A stretch of DNA of 64,000 nt from an uncultured Eubacteriales bacterium. GTDB taxonomy: Bacteria > Bacillota > Clostridia > Lachnospirales > Lachnospiraceae. The position numbers were made by a program, and so were the translations under genes. Below the pieces are notes generated by a model, which was not told the origin of the DNA, searched no databases, and saw nothing but the letters and a program-made list of their open reading frames with translations. The DNA lies in NCBI GenBank assembly GCA_900542465.1, contig UQNS01000001.1, forward strand, positions 1 to 64,000. Direction: 5' to 3'. Shown piece by piece: positions 25,241 through 33,894 of this stretch (position 1 is its first letter; each line of letters begins with the position of its first letter).

Positions 25241-27259
25241 ATGAAAGCAAAATTAAGTGGGAAGATAGTTTTTCTGATCGGGCTTGCGGTAGGAGCTATT
25301 TCGTTTTTAATCGTTTTTGGGCCGGGAGTCATGAATGTTACTAATGATACGTGGCTGATAAGTGATGGCGGTGATATGTCCCAGCACTATGTGGGGTGGA
25401 TCTATTACAGAAACAGCCCCTGGACTTTTCCGATAGGTCTTTTAGAAGGCATTACATCACCGGATAAGTTCTCTGTGACATATATGGACTCGATTCCGAT
25501 CCTTGCTTTTATATTTAAGATATTTGCAAAGGTACTCCCCGGAACTTTCCAGTACTTCGGTATATACGGGTTTGTCACCTTTATGCTCCAGGGAGGACTG
25601 GGCGGACTCCTTATTTATTCACTGACAAAAAATGTCAGATCAAGTATTGCCGGATCAGTTTTGTTTACATTTACGCCTGTATTTTTACAGAGAATGTACA
25701 CACACACGGCGCTTGCATTCCATCCGGTGATCCTGCTGTCACTGTATTTCCTGTTTAACAGGGATTTTTTAAAGAAAAAAAGATTCAGAGATGTGATCTT
25801 CTGGACAGTCCTTATGGCAGTCGCGAGTACGATACATATTTATTTCATACCTATGATCCTTTTTATCATGCTGGGATACTATTTTTTTGAAGTCTTCTCA
25901 AAAGGCTGGTATAAGGCCATCATAAAGATAGCAATAACGATAGGTGTTACGTTGATCGTCATGTACATATTCGGCGATTTCTACGGCAATTCCAAATTGA
26001 ATGTAGGTGGTCTGGGTGATTATAATTCCAATGTAAATGCGCTTTTGAACGATCAGGGAACCTCTATGGTTGAGAGACTTAAGGGCGAGACCTCGACAGG
26101 AAGATGGGAAGAATACTCTTATCTGGGAGCTGGTATTATCGGGCTTGCCGTGATCTCCGTGATAGGTCTATTTACAGGTCATTTCTGGAAAAAACTCAAG
26201 ATATCATATCTTCCGATCGCTTTGATGGTTCTGGCTTTCTTAGTGTTAAGTATGCTGCCTTCAATGAGGATAGGCCCTTATACGATATTTACAGTGCATT
26301 TTACGGAAGATGTTCAGTCTAAACTGGCTATGTTCAGGTCAAATGGACGTTTCATGTGGCCTGTAATATATCTCATAATGACGGGAGCCATCGTATATGT
26401 AACGAAAAATTTTAAAAAACTGGGTGCCTGTGTCGTAATTGTTATGACAGCGCTTCAGCTGTTTGATCTCACCCACTACATAAGAGAAAAAAATGAAAAT
26501 ATAAATACTGCTTTCACTGACCATAAGTCAGCGCTGACATCTGATGCATGGAATAAAATAAAGGCAAAAGAAGTGTATTTTATGTATGAGCCGGTCACGA
26601 CGAAGCATATGATGGGATATACGTTTAATCTTGGAAAATATGCGTCCGATCACGGCATGGTAATGAATGATTTCTATGTTTCAAGAAAAAATGACGGAAA
26701 TATTATTAAAAAGAGAGAATCTGAAATTAAGAATATTTTAGATGGAAAAGCTGACAGCAAGAAGCTTTATGTCTTTTCTGATATTCCGGTCTCAGTACTT
26801 TACTCCGGTAAGTCTGACCTGAATATATATAAGCTTGACGGCGTCTATGTGGGACTTACAGATAAGCTGGAGGGTGAACAGGAAATCGACAGAAAGAGCA
26901 GTATCGATCTTATTGGTATGCATACGATATATACAGATAAGGGTGATGTCGAAGATAACGGGATAACAGTCGGAACTCAGGGACAGACTATGGGGCCTTA
27001 TATTACTCTTGAAAAGGGTAACTATCATGTGACATGGAAAGGTGACAATCTGGATGATTGCAGATTCAAGGCGACTGCGTTAAGAGGCGAGAAGGAGCTG
27101 AACATAGAAAATCTCAGAATAAGTGACAAGGAAGCTTCGTTTGACATTAAGCTGAAGGAATCAAATGAAAATGTAGAGTTTATAGTTGTTAACCCGGGAA
27201 AGGGAGAGGCTCTTATTTCGGGAATAGTTCTTTCTAGAGATACGTCGGGAAATAATTGA
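25241..27259 (+). CDS. DUF6311-like multi-pass membrane protein (GT-C glycosyltransferase type)
   Basis: 672 residues with about 11 N-terminal helices and a C-terminal extracytoplasmic beta-rich domain (about 400-670). 'ISDGGDMSQHYVGWIYYRNS' in the first loop provides the acidic pair expected of GT-C enzymes that use lipid-linked sugars. It resembles DUF6311/YfhO-like proteins implicated in cell-surface glycan or teichoic-acid decoration. Donor and acceptor unknown. It overlaps or abuts the following small kinase-like gene, suggesting a shared pathway. ATG 25241 follows AAAGGTGAACG. Confidence 0.7.
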   Translation: MKAKLSGKIVFLIGLAVGAISFLIVFGPGVMNVTNDTWLISDGGDMSQHYVGWIYYRNSPWTFPIGLLEGITSPDKFSVTYMDSIPILAFIFKIFAKVLPGTFQYFGIYGFVTFMLQGGLGGLLIYSLTKNVRSSIAGSVLFTFTPVFLQRMYTHTALAFHPVILLSLYFLFNRDFLKKKRFRDVIFWTVLMAVASTIHIYFIPMILFIMLGYYFFEVFSKGWYKAIIKIAITIGVTLIVMYIFGDFYGNSKLNVGGLGDYNSNVNALLNDQGTSMVERLKGETSTGRWEEYSYLGAGIIGLAVISVIGLFTGHFWKKLKISYLPIALMVLAFLVLSMLPSMRIGPYTIFTVHFTEDVQSKLAMFRSNGRFMWPVIYLIMTGAIVYVTKNFKKLGACVVIVMTALQLFDLTHYIREKNENINTAFTDHKSALTSDAWNKIKAKEVYFMYEPVTTKHMMGYTFNLGKYASDHGMVMNDFYVSRKNDGNIIKKRESEIKNILDGKADSKKLYVFSDIPVSVLYSGKSDLNIYKLDGVYVGLTDKLEGEQEIDRKSSIDLIGMHTIYTDKGDVEDNGITVGTQGQTMGPYITLEKGNYHVTWKGDNLDDCRFKATALRGEKELNIENLRISDKEASFDIKLKESNENVEFIVVNPGKGEALISGIVLSRDTSGNN

Positions 27260-27279
27260 TATTCGGGAGACTGTGGACT

Positions 27280-27933
27280 ATGGTTCTAGTAAGCAGAAAA
27301 GAAATAGTAAAAGGTACTTCAGGGGATCTTAAGTACTGCGGAATAAAAAAAGATGGCGAAAAAGTTTTTATAAAAGTTGATCCTGAAGGAAAGCAAAATA
27401 ATAAGCGGATGGAGTATAAGCTTGTGAGCAAACTGGAGAAGAGCGATTTGCCGCACTGCCTACCAATAGAAGCCGGAGAAGACCGGGAAGGTACTTATAT
27501 TATTTATTCATGGATAGATGGGCTGGATGCGGACAGATATATGAGAGGCTTTCCCGTTCCCAAGCTGTATGCCTATGGAATGAAAGCAGGTCAGGCTCTT
27601 AATAGGATCCATGAAAAAGGAATAGTTCATGGAGATTATACGCTTGGAAATATGATAATAGGGAGCGATAAGCAGCTTTATATAGTTGACTTCGGCAGCA
27701 GTCATGAAGGCAACGGTATTGAGGATTTTACAAGTCTTGTTCAACTATCGAAGGAAGTCCCTTTATTTGCAGCAGGTCTTGTGAATGGATATTTTGATAA
27801 CAAGGTCGATGAAAAATTCTGGGAAAAGCTCAAGAAAGAAACAGGTCAGGAGGAAAGCTGGTATCCGGAGCCGGATATGGTTATACCATCATGGTACAAG
27901 GGAAACAGCCTATTTTCCTATATAAAGACCTGA
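27280..27933 (+). CDS. Small protein-kinase-fold (APH/RIO-like) phosphotransferase
   Basis: 217 residues. It has a compact kinase fold: Lys in 'KVFIKVDPE', 'IYSWIDGLDADRYM' hinge, catalytic loop 'IHEKGIVHGDYTLGNMII' and metal site 'YIVDFGSSHEG' (DFG). This is the pattern of aminoglycoside-phosphotransferase, RIO or lipopolysaccharide kinases. Next to the membrane glycosyltransferase-like gene, a role in phosphorylating a sugar or lipid carrier is plausible but unproven. I choose ATG 27280, 10 bases after CGGGAGA. Confidence 0.7.
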   Translation: MVLVSRKEIVKGTSGDLKYCGIKKDGEKVFIKVDPEGKQNNKRMEYKLVSKLEKSDLPHCLPIEAGEDREGTYIIYSWIDGLDADRYMRGFPVPKLYAYGMKAGQALNRIHEKGIVHGDYTLGNMIIGSDKQLYIVDFGSSHEGNGIEDFTSLVQLSKEVPLFAAGLVNGYFDNKVDEKFWEKLKKETGQEESWYPEPDMVIPSWYKGNSLFSYIKT

Positions 27934-27962
27934 GTGAACAGGATAAGTATTTTATACAATAT

Positions 27963-28021
27963 AATTTGCCACAAAATAATTGACAAATATATTTTATATG
28001 ATATAATTCACTTGGCAAATT
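27963..28021 (+). promoter_or_regulatory. trxA-trxB promoter framed by an inverted repeat
   Basis: TTGACA (27980-27985), a 16-base spacer and TATAAT (28002-28007) form a near-perfect housekeeping promoter. AATTTGCC (27963-27970) and GGCAAATT (28014-28021) are exact inverted copies on either side, a possible operator pair. Confidence 0.75.
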
Positions 28022-28049
28022 AAAAAGCAAACAGAAAGAAGGTTTAGAT

Positions 28050-28364
28050 ATGGCAGCAAAACATTTGACAACAGAGAACTTTAACGATGCGATCAAGAGT
28101 GGTGTAACTTTAGTTGATTTCTGGGCAACATGGTGCAGCCCATGCCAGATGCAGGGACCTATCGTAGATAAAATTGCTGATGAATTCGAAGGAAAGGCTA
28201 CAATTGCCAAGATCGACGTAGACGAGAACGGAGATGCAGCATCACAGTTCGGAGTAAGATCTATTCCTACATTGATCATCTTTAAGGATGGAGAACCGGT
28301 TGAAACAATGGTAGGCGTTCAGTCTAAGGATGTATTGACAGAGAAGATCAATCAGTATCTTTAA
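28050..28364 (+). CDS. trxA: Thioredoxin
   Basis: 104 residues, complete thioredoxin fold with redox site WCSPC (Cys29, Cys32), a Ser replacing the usual Gly, and the cis-Pro loop 'RSIPTLIIF'. It reduces cytosolic disulfides and is recharged by the thioredoxin reductase encoded 31 bases downstream. AGAAGG precedes ATG 28050. Confidence 0.95.
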   Translation: MAAKHLTTENFNDAIKSGVTLVDFWATWCSPCQMQGPIVDKIADEFEGKATIAKIDVDENGDAASQFGVRSIPTLIIFKDGEPVETMVGVQSKDVLTEKINQYL

Positions 28365-28395
28365 TTAAAAACCTTATAGAAGGGGCGATGATAAC

Positions 28396-29316
28396 ATGTA
28401 TGATTCAATTGTGATAGGTTCAGGCCCTGCAGGGTATACAGCAGGGATCTATTTAAGCCGTGCAGGTCAGAAAAATATGCTTATTTCAGGATATGTGCCG
28501 GGAGGCCAGCTGACCAGTACGACAACAGTTGAAAATTTCCCGGGGTTTCCGGAGGGGACACAGGGTACGGAACTTGTACTTTCGATGAAGGAACAGGCAG
28601 AAAAATTCGGAACAGAAATAAAAGAAGGATATGTAAAGAATATTTCTAATGATTCATCGCCATTCACTGTAGAGCTGGAGAGCGGTGAGAGATTTGAGAC
28701 AAAAACGGTGATCATAGCGACCGGATCCAGTGCCAGGAAGCTTGGCATAGATGGAGAAGCAGAAAATATCGGTCGTGGTGTACATATATGTGCAACATGT
28801 GACGGATTTTTCTATAGAGGTAAAGAGGTGGCTATCATCGGCGGCGGCGATGTTGCCATGGAGGAAGCGATATACTTAACGAAGTTTGCTTCTAAAGTGA
28901 CTATAATAAACAGGCGGGAAGAACTCAGAGCATCTGAGATCATGGCCGAACGCGCGCGTTCAAATCCGAAGATAGAGTGGAAGCTTGCTTATTCTCCGGT
29001 CAGATATTTAAGTGATGCTTCAGGAATTACAGGTTTGGAGATAAAAAATAACAAAACAGGCGAAGTTGAAAGCTTCAAGACAGATGGTGTATTTCTGGCG
29101 ATAGGACACAAGCCTAATTCTGGCTTCCTTAATGGGAAGCTAGAATTGGATGAAAAGGGATATATCATAACAGGTGCCAAAAATTCCAGAACGAGTATCG
29201 ATGGAATATTTGCGGCGGGTGATGTGCAGGATCCAAGGTATCAGCAGGCGGTCACATCCGCAGGAAGCGGTGCAGCAGCAGCTATGGATGCCCAGGACTA
29301 TATAAGCTCATTATAA
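28396..29316 (+). CDS. trxB: Thioredoxin reductase
   Basis: 306 residues. FAD motif GSGPAG (about 8-13), redox pair CATC (Cys132, Cys135), NADPH motif GGGDVAMEE (about 148) and the C-terminal FAD motif 'IDGIFAAGDVQDPRYQQ'. Flavoenzyme that passes electrons from NAD(P)H to the adjacent thioredoxin. It differs from the longer reductase at 47355 in lacking any extra domain. Confidence 0.95.
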   Translation: MYDSIVIGSGPAGYTAGIYLSRAGQKNMLISGYVPGGQLTSTTTVENFPGFPEGTQGTELVLSMKEQAEKFGTEIKEGYVKNISNDSSPFTVELESGERFETKTVIIATGSSARKLGIDGEAENIGRGVHICATCDGFFYRGKEVAIIGGGDVAMEEAIYLTKFASKVTIINRREELRASEIMAERARSNPKIEWKLAYSPVRYLSDASGITGLEIKNNKTGEVESFKTDGVFLAIGHKPNSGFLNGKLELDEKGYIITGAKNSRTSIDGIFAAGDVQDPRYQQAVTSAGSGAAAAMDAQDYISSL

Positions 29317-29382
29317 AAACAGAGAAAATAATTAAAAAACTCCTTTAAAATTGATTATGGTTGAATAAAAAATGGACGAATG

Positions 29383-29446
29383 GAGGCCAGACCAAGTATA
29401 CATTTGAACGAATGGAATGTATTGTATTGGGCTGACCTCTTTTTTG
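29383..29446 (+). terminator. Terminator or leader hairpin after trxB
   Basis: GAGGCCAGACC and GGGCTGACCTC pair imperfectly (G-U pairs and a mismatch) and run into T6. A short repeat, ACGAATGGA, occurs twice inside (29376-29384 and 29408-29416). It can terminate trxB; since it lies only 34 bases before the esterase ATG it may act as an attenuator for that gene. Confidence 0.6.
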
Positions 29447-29479
29447 AGTTTTGCTTTTGAATGAGAGGATTTTTAAGAA

Positions 29480-31282
29480 ATGGATTTAGAGAAGAAGAAA
29501 AAGAAGCCGGTCATTTTTTTCATCATGCTGGCTTTGATAGGAATATTTTTCTTTCTGGTTCTTGAGCTTAATAAAAATATGATAGCTGGATGGGTAATAA
29601 CAGCAGGCCTGCTCATCGGCTTCGCCATATGGAGAAATAGAAGTCTTCTCTATAAAAAAAGATGGAAGTCATTTCTTGCCTGGCTTGGATTTCTTGCAAG
29701 CTTATTTTTTGTTGTATGGGCAACTCAAGGTCCGTATAAACTGCGTCCTGCAGTAGAGGGAGGTAATGGAGGAAAGACAGGCATAATAAGTACCGCTCAG
29801 GGCGATCTGACAGGTGTTTATACCAGGGATAAAAAGGTGGAAGTGTATGCCGGAATACCCTATGCCAAGCCGCCGATCGGAGATCTCAGATGGAAAGAAC
29901 CTCAGGATCCGGATAAATGGTCAGGAGTGCTGACAGCAGATCATTTCGGGCCGATGTCGATGCAGCCTTCTAAGAGCAATATAATCGATTCCCTGACTCG
30001 TATCATCGGATATCATGACTATAATATTTCACTTGAGGATAATTTCAGGGATATCATGAGCGAGGATTCTCTGTATTTGAATGTATGGAAGCCGGCAGGT
30101 GACATAAGCAAGGCACCTGTGCTTGTTTATATCCATGGAGGCGGACTTGAGACAGGACAGCCTTGGTACGAAGATTATAAAGGCGAAAGTCTGGCAAGAG
30201 AAGGAGTCGTTGTCGTAAATATGGCTTATAGGCTAGGCGTATTCGGTTATTATGCAGATGAGGAATTAAGATCGGAATCAGCCAACAATACAACAGGCAA
30301 CTATGGAATGCTCGATCAGATCAAAGCTCTGGAATGGGTGAAGAAAAATATAAGTACATTCGGGGGAGATCCTGATAATATAACTATCTCCGGAGAGTCA
30401 GCCGGATCAGCAGCAGTTTCCGCACTGTGCACATCGCCTCTCGCGAAGGGATTATTTAACAGGGCGATCGGTGAAAGCTCATCAGTTACTGCGGCTCAGC
30501 CGGCACATTCCTTCAGAAGCTTTGAAGATGCGATAAAGGATGGAAAAGAGACCAGAGAAAAGCTGGCCGGATCAGGGGAAAATACAGCTTCCATCAATGA
30601 TCTTAGAAAGATATCTGCACATGATCTGGTAGAAATGACAAAATTGAATCATCACATGACTGTTGACGGCTATGCTCTTACGGAAACGCCATATGAATCG
30701 TATAAAAAAGGAGTACATAATGAAGAAGCTCTTTTAGAGGGATATAATGCCAGAGAGAGCGAAGCGTTTACAATTATGCATGAAGCAGATCTTAAAAATT
30801 ATCATGATCGGTTAAGTGATATGTTTGGTGAATATACGGATGAGATACTGAAACTTTATCCGGCTTCAACTAATGAAGAGGCTAAGAAAAATTTCAGAGA
30901 ATTATTCACTGTATATTATTTTTCTTACGGTCATTATATATGGTCTAAACAAGGCGCAGCCAACAATGAAAAAGTCTATGAATATTACTTTACCAAGGAA
31001 AATGGAAGGTTGGGTTCATGGCATAGTGGAGAAGAAGTATACTTCTACAAAAATATACCAGAGAACTCGAAGCTTTATAACGAGTCAGACTATAAATTAA
31101 AAGAGATCATGTCTTCATATTTCAAAAACTTTATTTTTACAGGGGACCCTAATGGAGACGGACTTCCTGTGTGGAAGGAAAGTGTGGATGGAGCTGATCT
31201 CATGGAATTTGGTGATAAGGTGGGCATGACTAAAGATAAATATATAAAAGTCTATGAAATACTTGAAAAACTTAACAGATGA
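29480..31282 (+). CDS. Membrane-anchored type B carboxylesterase
   Basis: 600 residues. Three N-terminal helices (about 11-30, 33-48, 60-78) anchor an alpha/beta-hydrolase. The esterase motif is 'ISGESAGSAAVSAL' (nucleophile Ser), with the type B fold signs 'VYAGIPYAKPPIGDLRWKEP', oxyanion-hole 'YIHGGG' and 'EDSLYLNVWKP'. A His in 'SWHSGEEVYF' completes the triad with an acidic residue between. It hydrolyses carboxylic esters at the membrane face; natural substrate unknown. Length is normal for the family plus the anchor. Confidence 0.88.
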   Translation: MDLEKKKKKPVIFFIMLALIGIFFFLVLELNKNMIAGWVITAGLLIGFAIWRNRSLLYKKRWKSFLAWLGFLASLFFVVWATQGPYKLRPAVEGGNGGKTGIISTAQGDLTGVYTRDKKVEVYAGIPYAKPPIGDLRWKEPQDPDKWSGVLTADHFGPMSMQPSKSNIIDSLTRIIGYHDYNISLEDNFRDIMSEDSLYLNVWKPAGDISKAPVLVYIHGGGLETGQPWYEDYKGESLAREGVVVVNMAYRLGVFGYYADEELRSESANNTTGNYGMLDQIKALEWVKKNISTFGGDPDNITISGESAGSAAVSALCTSPLAKGLFNRAIGESSSVTAAQPAHSFRSFEDAIKDGKETREKLAGSGENTASINDLRKISAHDLVEMTKLNHHMTVDGYALTETPYESYKKGVHNEEALLEGYNARESEAFTIMHEADLKNYHDRLSDMFGEYTDEILKLYPASTNEEAKKNFRELFTVYYFSYGHYIWSKQGAANNEKVYEYYFTKENGRLGSWHSGEEVYFYKNIPENSKLYNESDYKLKEIMSSYFKNFIFTGDPNGDGLPVWKESVDGADLMEFGDKVGMTKDKYIKVYEILEKLNR

Positions 31283-31379
31283 CATTGAAACAGAAGAGGG
31301 GAATTACTGAAGCATTACACTTGCCTGTTTTTAAAATGGTTACTTATGGACAAAACTGAATAAAGTATATATTTGAAAA

Positions 31380-31429
31380 GCATAATTGCCTGTGATACCA
31401 TCGTTATCATTAAGTGATTATGCTTTTTT
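31380..31429 (+). promoter_or_regulatory. Terminator-like hairpin immediately before the aldo/keto reductase
   Basis: GCATAAT (31380-31386) pairs with ATTATGC (31417-31423) followed by TTTTTT; an inner TGATA/TATCA pair can extend it. The T run ends 12 bases before the start codon and abuts the ribosome site. It may end the esterase transcript, or attenuate transcription starting at the TGGACA/TATATT elements just upstream. Confidence 0.55.
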
Positions 31430-31441
31430 AAAGGAGATTAT

Positions 31442-32293
31442 ATGATGGGAAATATTACATTGAATGATGGGGTACAGATCCCACAGGTCGGTTTTGGGGT
31501 ATTTATGATACCGAATGACGGGTCGACATATAAGGCGGTAAAAGAGGCCTTAGAAGCAGGATACAGGCATATCGATACGGCAGCGGCTTATTTTAATGAG
31601 GAAGAGGTTGGAAAGGCAGTTAATGCCAGCGGTATTTCCAGATCTGAGATCTTCATTACCAGTAAGCTGTGGCTGCAGGATCATGGCTATGATAATGCAA
31701 AAAATGGCATTGAGAGAAGTATAAGAAAATTGGGTACTCACATAGATCTTTACCTTCTCCATCAGCCATATGGCGATGTAACAGGTGCGTGGAAGGCTTT
31801 AGAGGAGTATAAGAGCTTTGGAATGATAAGATCGATAGGTGTCTCTAATATGACACCGAATCTTTATAAGAAATATGTTTCAGAGTTCGAGTCCAAGCCA
31901 TCGGTAAACCAGGTTGAATGCAATCCTTTCTGCCAGCAGATAGCACTGAGAGAACTTATGAAAGCGGATGATGTTAAGCTGGAAGCGTATTTCCCTCTGG
32001 GCCATGGCAATAAGGAACTTCTGGAAAATGAGTTTATCAGAGAACTTGCTGATAAGTATGGCAGGGATACGGCTCAGATCATTCTCAGATTTGAAGTGCA
32101 GGATGGACTTATCGTGCTTCCAAAATCTTCAAATTCTGGTAGAATCAAGTCTAATATCAAGATTTTTGATTTTGAGCTCACACCTGAAGAAATGGAAGCA
32201 ATGAGAGGTCTTGACAGAGGAGAGACTTCCCATGACCCTGAAGCACCAGGGGTGGAAGAAAAGTTGCGCAGTACGTTTGTTATTGAAGATTGA
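31442..32293 (+). CDS. Aldo/keto reductase
   Basis: 283 residues with the AKR barrel and catalytic tetrad: Asp in 'HIDTAAAYFNE', Tyr in the same motif, Lys in 'ITSKLWLQ' and His in 'YLLHQPYGD'. C-terminal NADPH-binding motif 'IVLPKSSNSGRIKSNIKIFD'. It reduces aldehydes or ketones, related to methylglyoxal or 2,5-diketogluconate reductases. The AAGGAGA site precedes ATG 31442. Confidence 0.92.
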   Translation: MMGNITLNDGVQIPQVGFGVFMIPNDGSTYKAVKEALEAGYRHIDTAAAYFNEEEVGKAVNASGISRSEIFITSKLWLQDHGYDNAKNGIERSIRKLGTHIDLYLLHQPYGDVTGAWKALEEYKSFGMIRSIGVSNMTPNLYKKYVSEFESKPSVNQVECNPFCQQIALRELMKADDVKLEAYFPLGHGNKELLENEFIRELADKYGRDTAQIILRFEVQDGLIVLPKSSNSGRIKSNIKIFDFELTPEEMEAMRGLDRGETSHDPEAPGVEEKLRSTFVIED

Positions 32294-32317
32294 TCGTAGA
32301 TCTTAGAAAGAAGAAGC

Positions 32318-33664
32318 ATGAGTTTGATTAAAAGAGATGGCAGCAGAGACGGATTTACTTCCAACAGGGGATTTATCCTGGCCTGTATAGGTTCTGCTGT
32401 CGGCATGGGCAATATATGGAGGTTTCCGACACTGGTCTCATCCTGGGGAGGACTGACGTTTTTGATCCCTTATTTTATTTTTGTTGTATTGATCGGTTCT
32501 ACAGGTGTTATTGGTGAGATGGCGCTTGGACGTACAGCCGGGGGCGGACCCGTTAAGGCTTTCGGCAGGTGCGTAGAGGAAGCAGGAGGCAGGCGTAAGA
32601 TAGGAAGCGGCATAGGTATGATCCCGGTGCTGGGATCGCTTGCCCTGGCAATTGGATATACATGTGTTATGGGATGGATATTCAGATATTCATTTATGTC
32701 ATTAAATGGCAGTATGTGGGCCATGGGGCAGGATATGGATGTGATAGGCGGAACGTTCGGCAAGGCATCAAGCGCGGGAGGAAGTACGCTTTGGATAATA
32801 ATAGCAGTTATTATATCATGTCTTATAATGATCTTTGGTATTTCCAGAGGGATAGAAAAGGCTAATAAAGTTATGATGCCTGTTCTATTTCTTTTGTTCG
32901 CTGTATTGGCGGTGTATATACTCACTTTAAATGGTGCGGCAGCGGGTTATAGATATATTTTCACTATAGATCCTGCAGGACTTAAAAATCCGATGTTGTG
33001 GATATATGCATTTGGTCAGGCATTTTTCTCTCTTTCGATAGCAGGAAATGGAACCATAATTTATGGTTCATACCTTTCAAAGAAGGAGAATATCCCAAGA
33101 TCAGCAGCCATCGTAGCCATATTTGATACGATAGCAGCACTTCTTGCTTCTGCAGTCATTATTCCGGCTATGGCTGCAGGTGGAGCAGAGCTTTCCAAGG
33201 GCGGTCCGGGACTCATGTTCATTTATCTGATCAGGGTCATGAACGGAATGCCGGGGGGACGTATAGTTGAGATCGTTTTTTATGTATGTGTAGCTTTTGC
33301 CGGTATAACATCAATTATTAACTTATATGAAGTTTCTGTTGCATATCTTCAGGATACATTTGGTATCGGCAGGGTATTTTCATCTGTTTTCGTCCATGTA
33401 TCCGGAGGGACGTGTGCTATATTTATTCAGGGGATAGTCTCCGGCTGGATGGATGTAGTATCTATATACATATGTCCATTAGGAGCATTGCTGGCCGGAA
33501 TCATGTTCTACTGGATAGCCGGCAAGGACTTCGTGTTAAAAGCAGTTAATGAAGGAAAAAGCAAGCCTGTAGGAAAGTGGTTTTTCCCATTGGCAAAATA
33601 TGTTTTCTGTCCGGCAGCGTTGGCAGTGCTTATTGCAGGAGCGATACTGGGCGGAATAGGCTAA
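32318..33664 (+). CDS. Sodium-dependent neurotransmitter-type (NSS) transporter
   Basis: 448 residues with 11-12 helices of the LeuT fold. Helix 1 'LACIGSAVGMGNIWRFPTLV' carries the sodium/substrate site with the unwound GMGN. Other signs are 'GEMALGR' and helix 6 'AFGQAFFSLSIAGNGTIIYG'. It likely imports an amino acid such as tyrosine, tryptophan or branched-chain residues. Twenty-four bases after the aldo/keto reductase, so probably in one transcript. Confidence 0.92.
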   Translation: MSLIKRDGSRDGFTSNRGFILACIGSAVGMGNIWRFPTLVSSWGGLTFLIPYFIFVVLIGSTGVIGEMALGRTAGGGPVKAFGRCVEEAGGRRKIGSGIGMIPVLGSLALAIGYTCVMGWIFRYSFMSLNGSMWAMGQDMDVIGGTFGKASSAGGSTLWIIIAVIISCLIMIFGISRGIEKANKVMMPVLFLLFAVLAVYILTLNGAAAGYRYIFTIDPAGLKNPMLWIYAFGQAFFSLSIAGNGTIIYGSYLSKKENIPRSAAIVAIFDTIAALLASAVIIPAMAAGGAELSKGGPGLMFIYLIRVMNGMPGGRIVEIVFYVCVAFAGITSIINLYEVSVAYLQDTFGIGRVFSSVFVHVSGGTCAIFIQGIVSGWMDVVSIYICPLGALLAGIMFYWIAGKDFVLKAVNEGKSKPVGKWFFPLAKYVFCPAALAVLIAGAILGGIG

Positions 33665-33687
33665 TAACAACTTTAAAAAACAGTAAG

Positions 33688-33720
33688 ATCCTGAGATAAA
33701 AAATTCTCAGGATTTATTTT
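33688..33720 (+). terminator. Terminator after the NSS gene
   Basis: ATCCTGAGA and TCTCAGGAT form a perfect stem followed by a T-rich run. Confidence 0.85.
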
Positions 33721-33834
33721 TTTGTCTATAAATAAGGAATAATTAAAAATAAGGGAACAATAATTGGGTCAAAAACGAAAAAATGTATAAAGAATATTTA
33801 ATTTGCCAAGAAAAACATATGATATTAAAATGAT

Positions 33835-33872
33835 AAAGGATGCCTCTTCAGAAAACAAAAGAAGCATCCTTT
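33835..33872 (-). terminator. Terminator of ppc
   Basis: AAAGGATGC pairs with GCATCCTTT. It lies just beyond the ppc stop codon on the minus strand. Confidence 0.75.
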
Positions 33873-33894
33873 ACAGATTATAAATTGGATAGGA

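Noticed and set aside
27256..27280. TTG 27256 as start of the kinase-like protein
   Set aside because: It would overlap the previous stop codon without a ribosome site, while ATG 27280 has CGGGAGA at a suitable distance.
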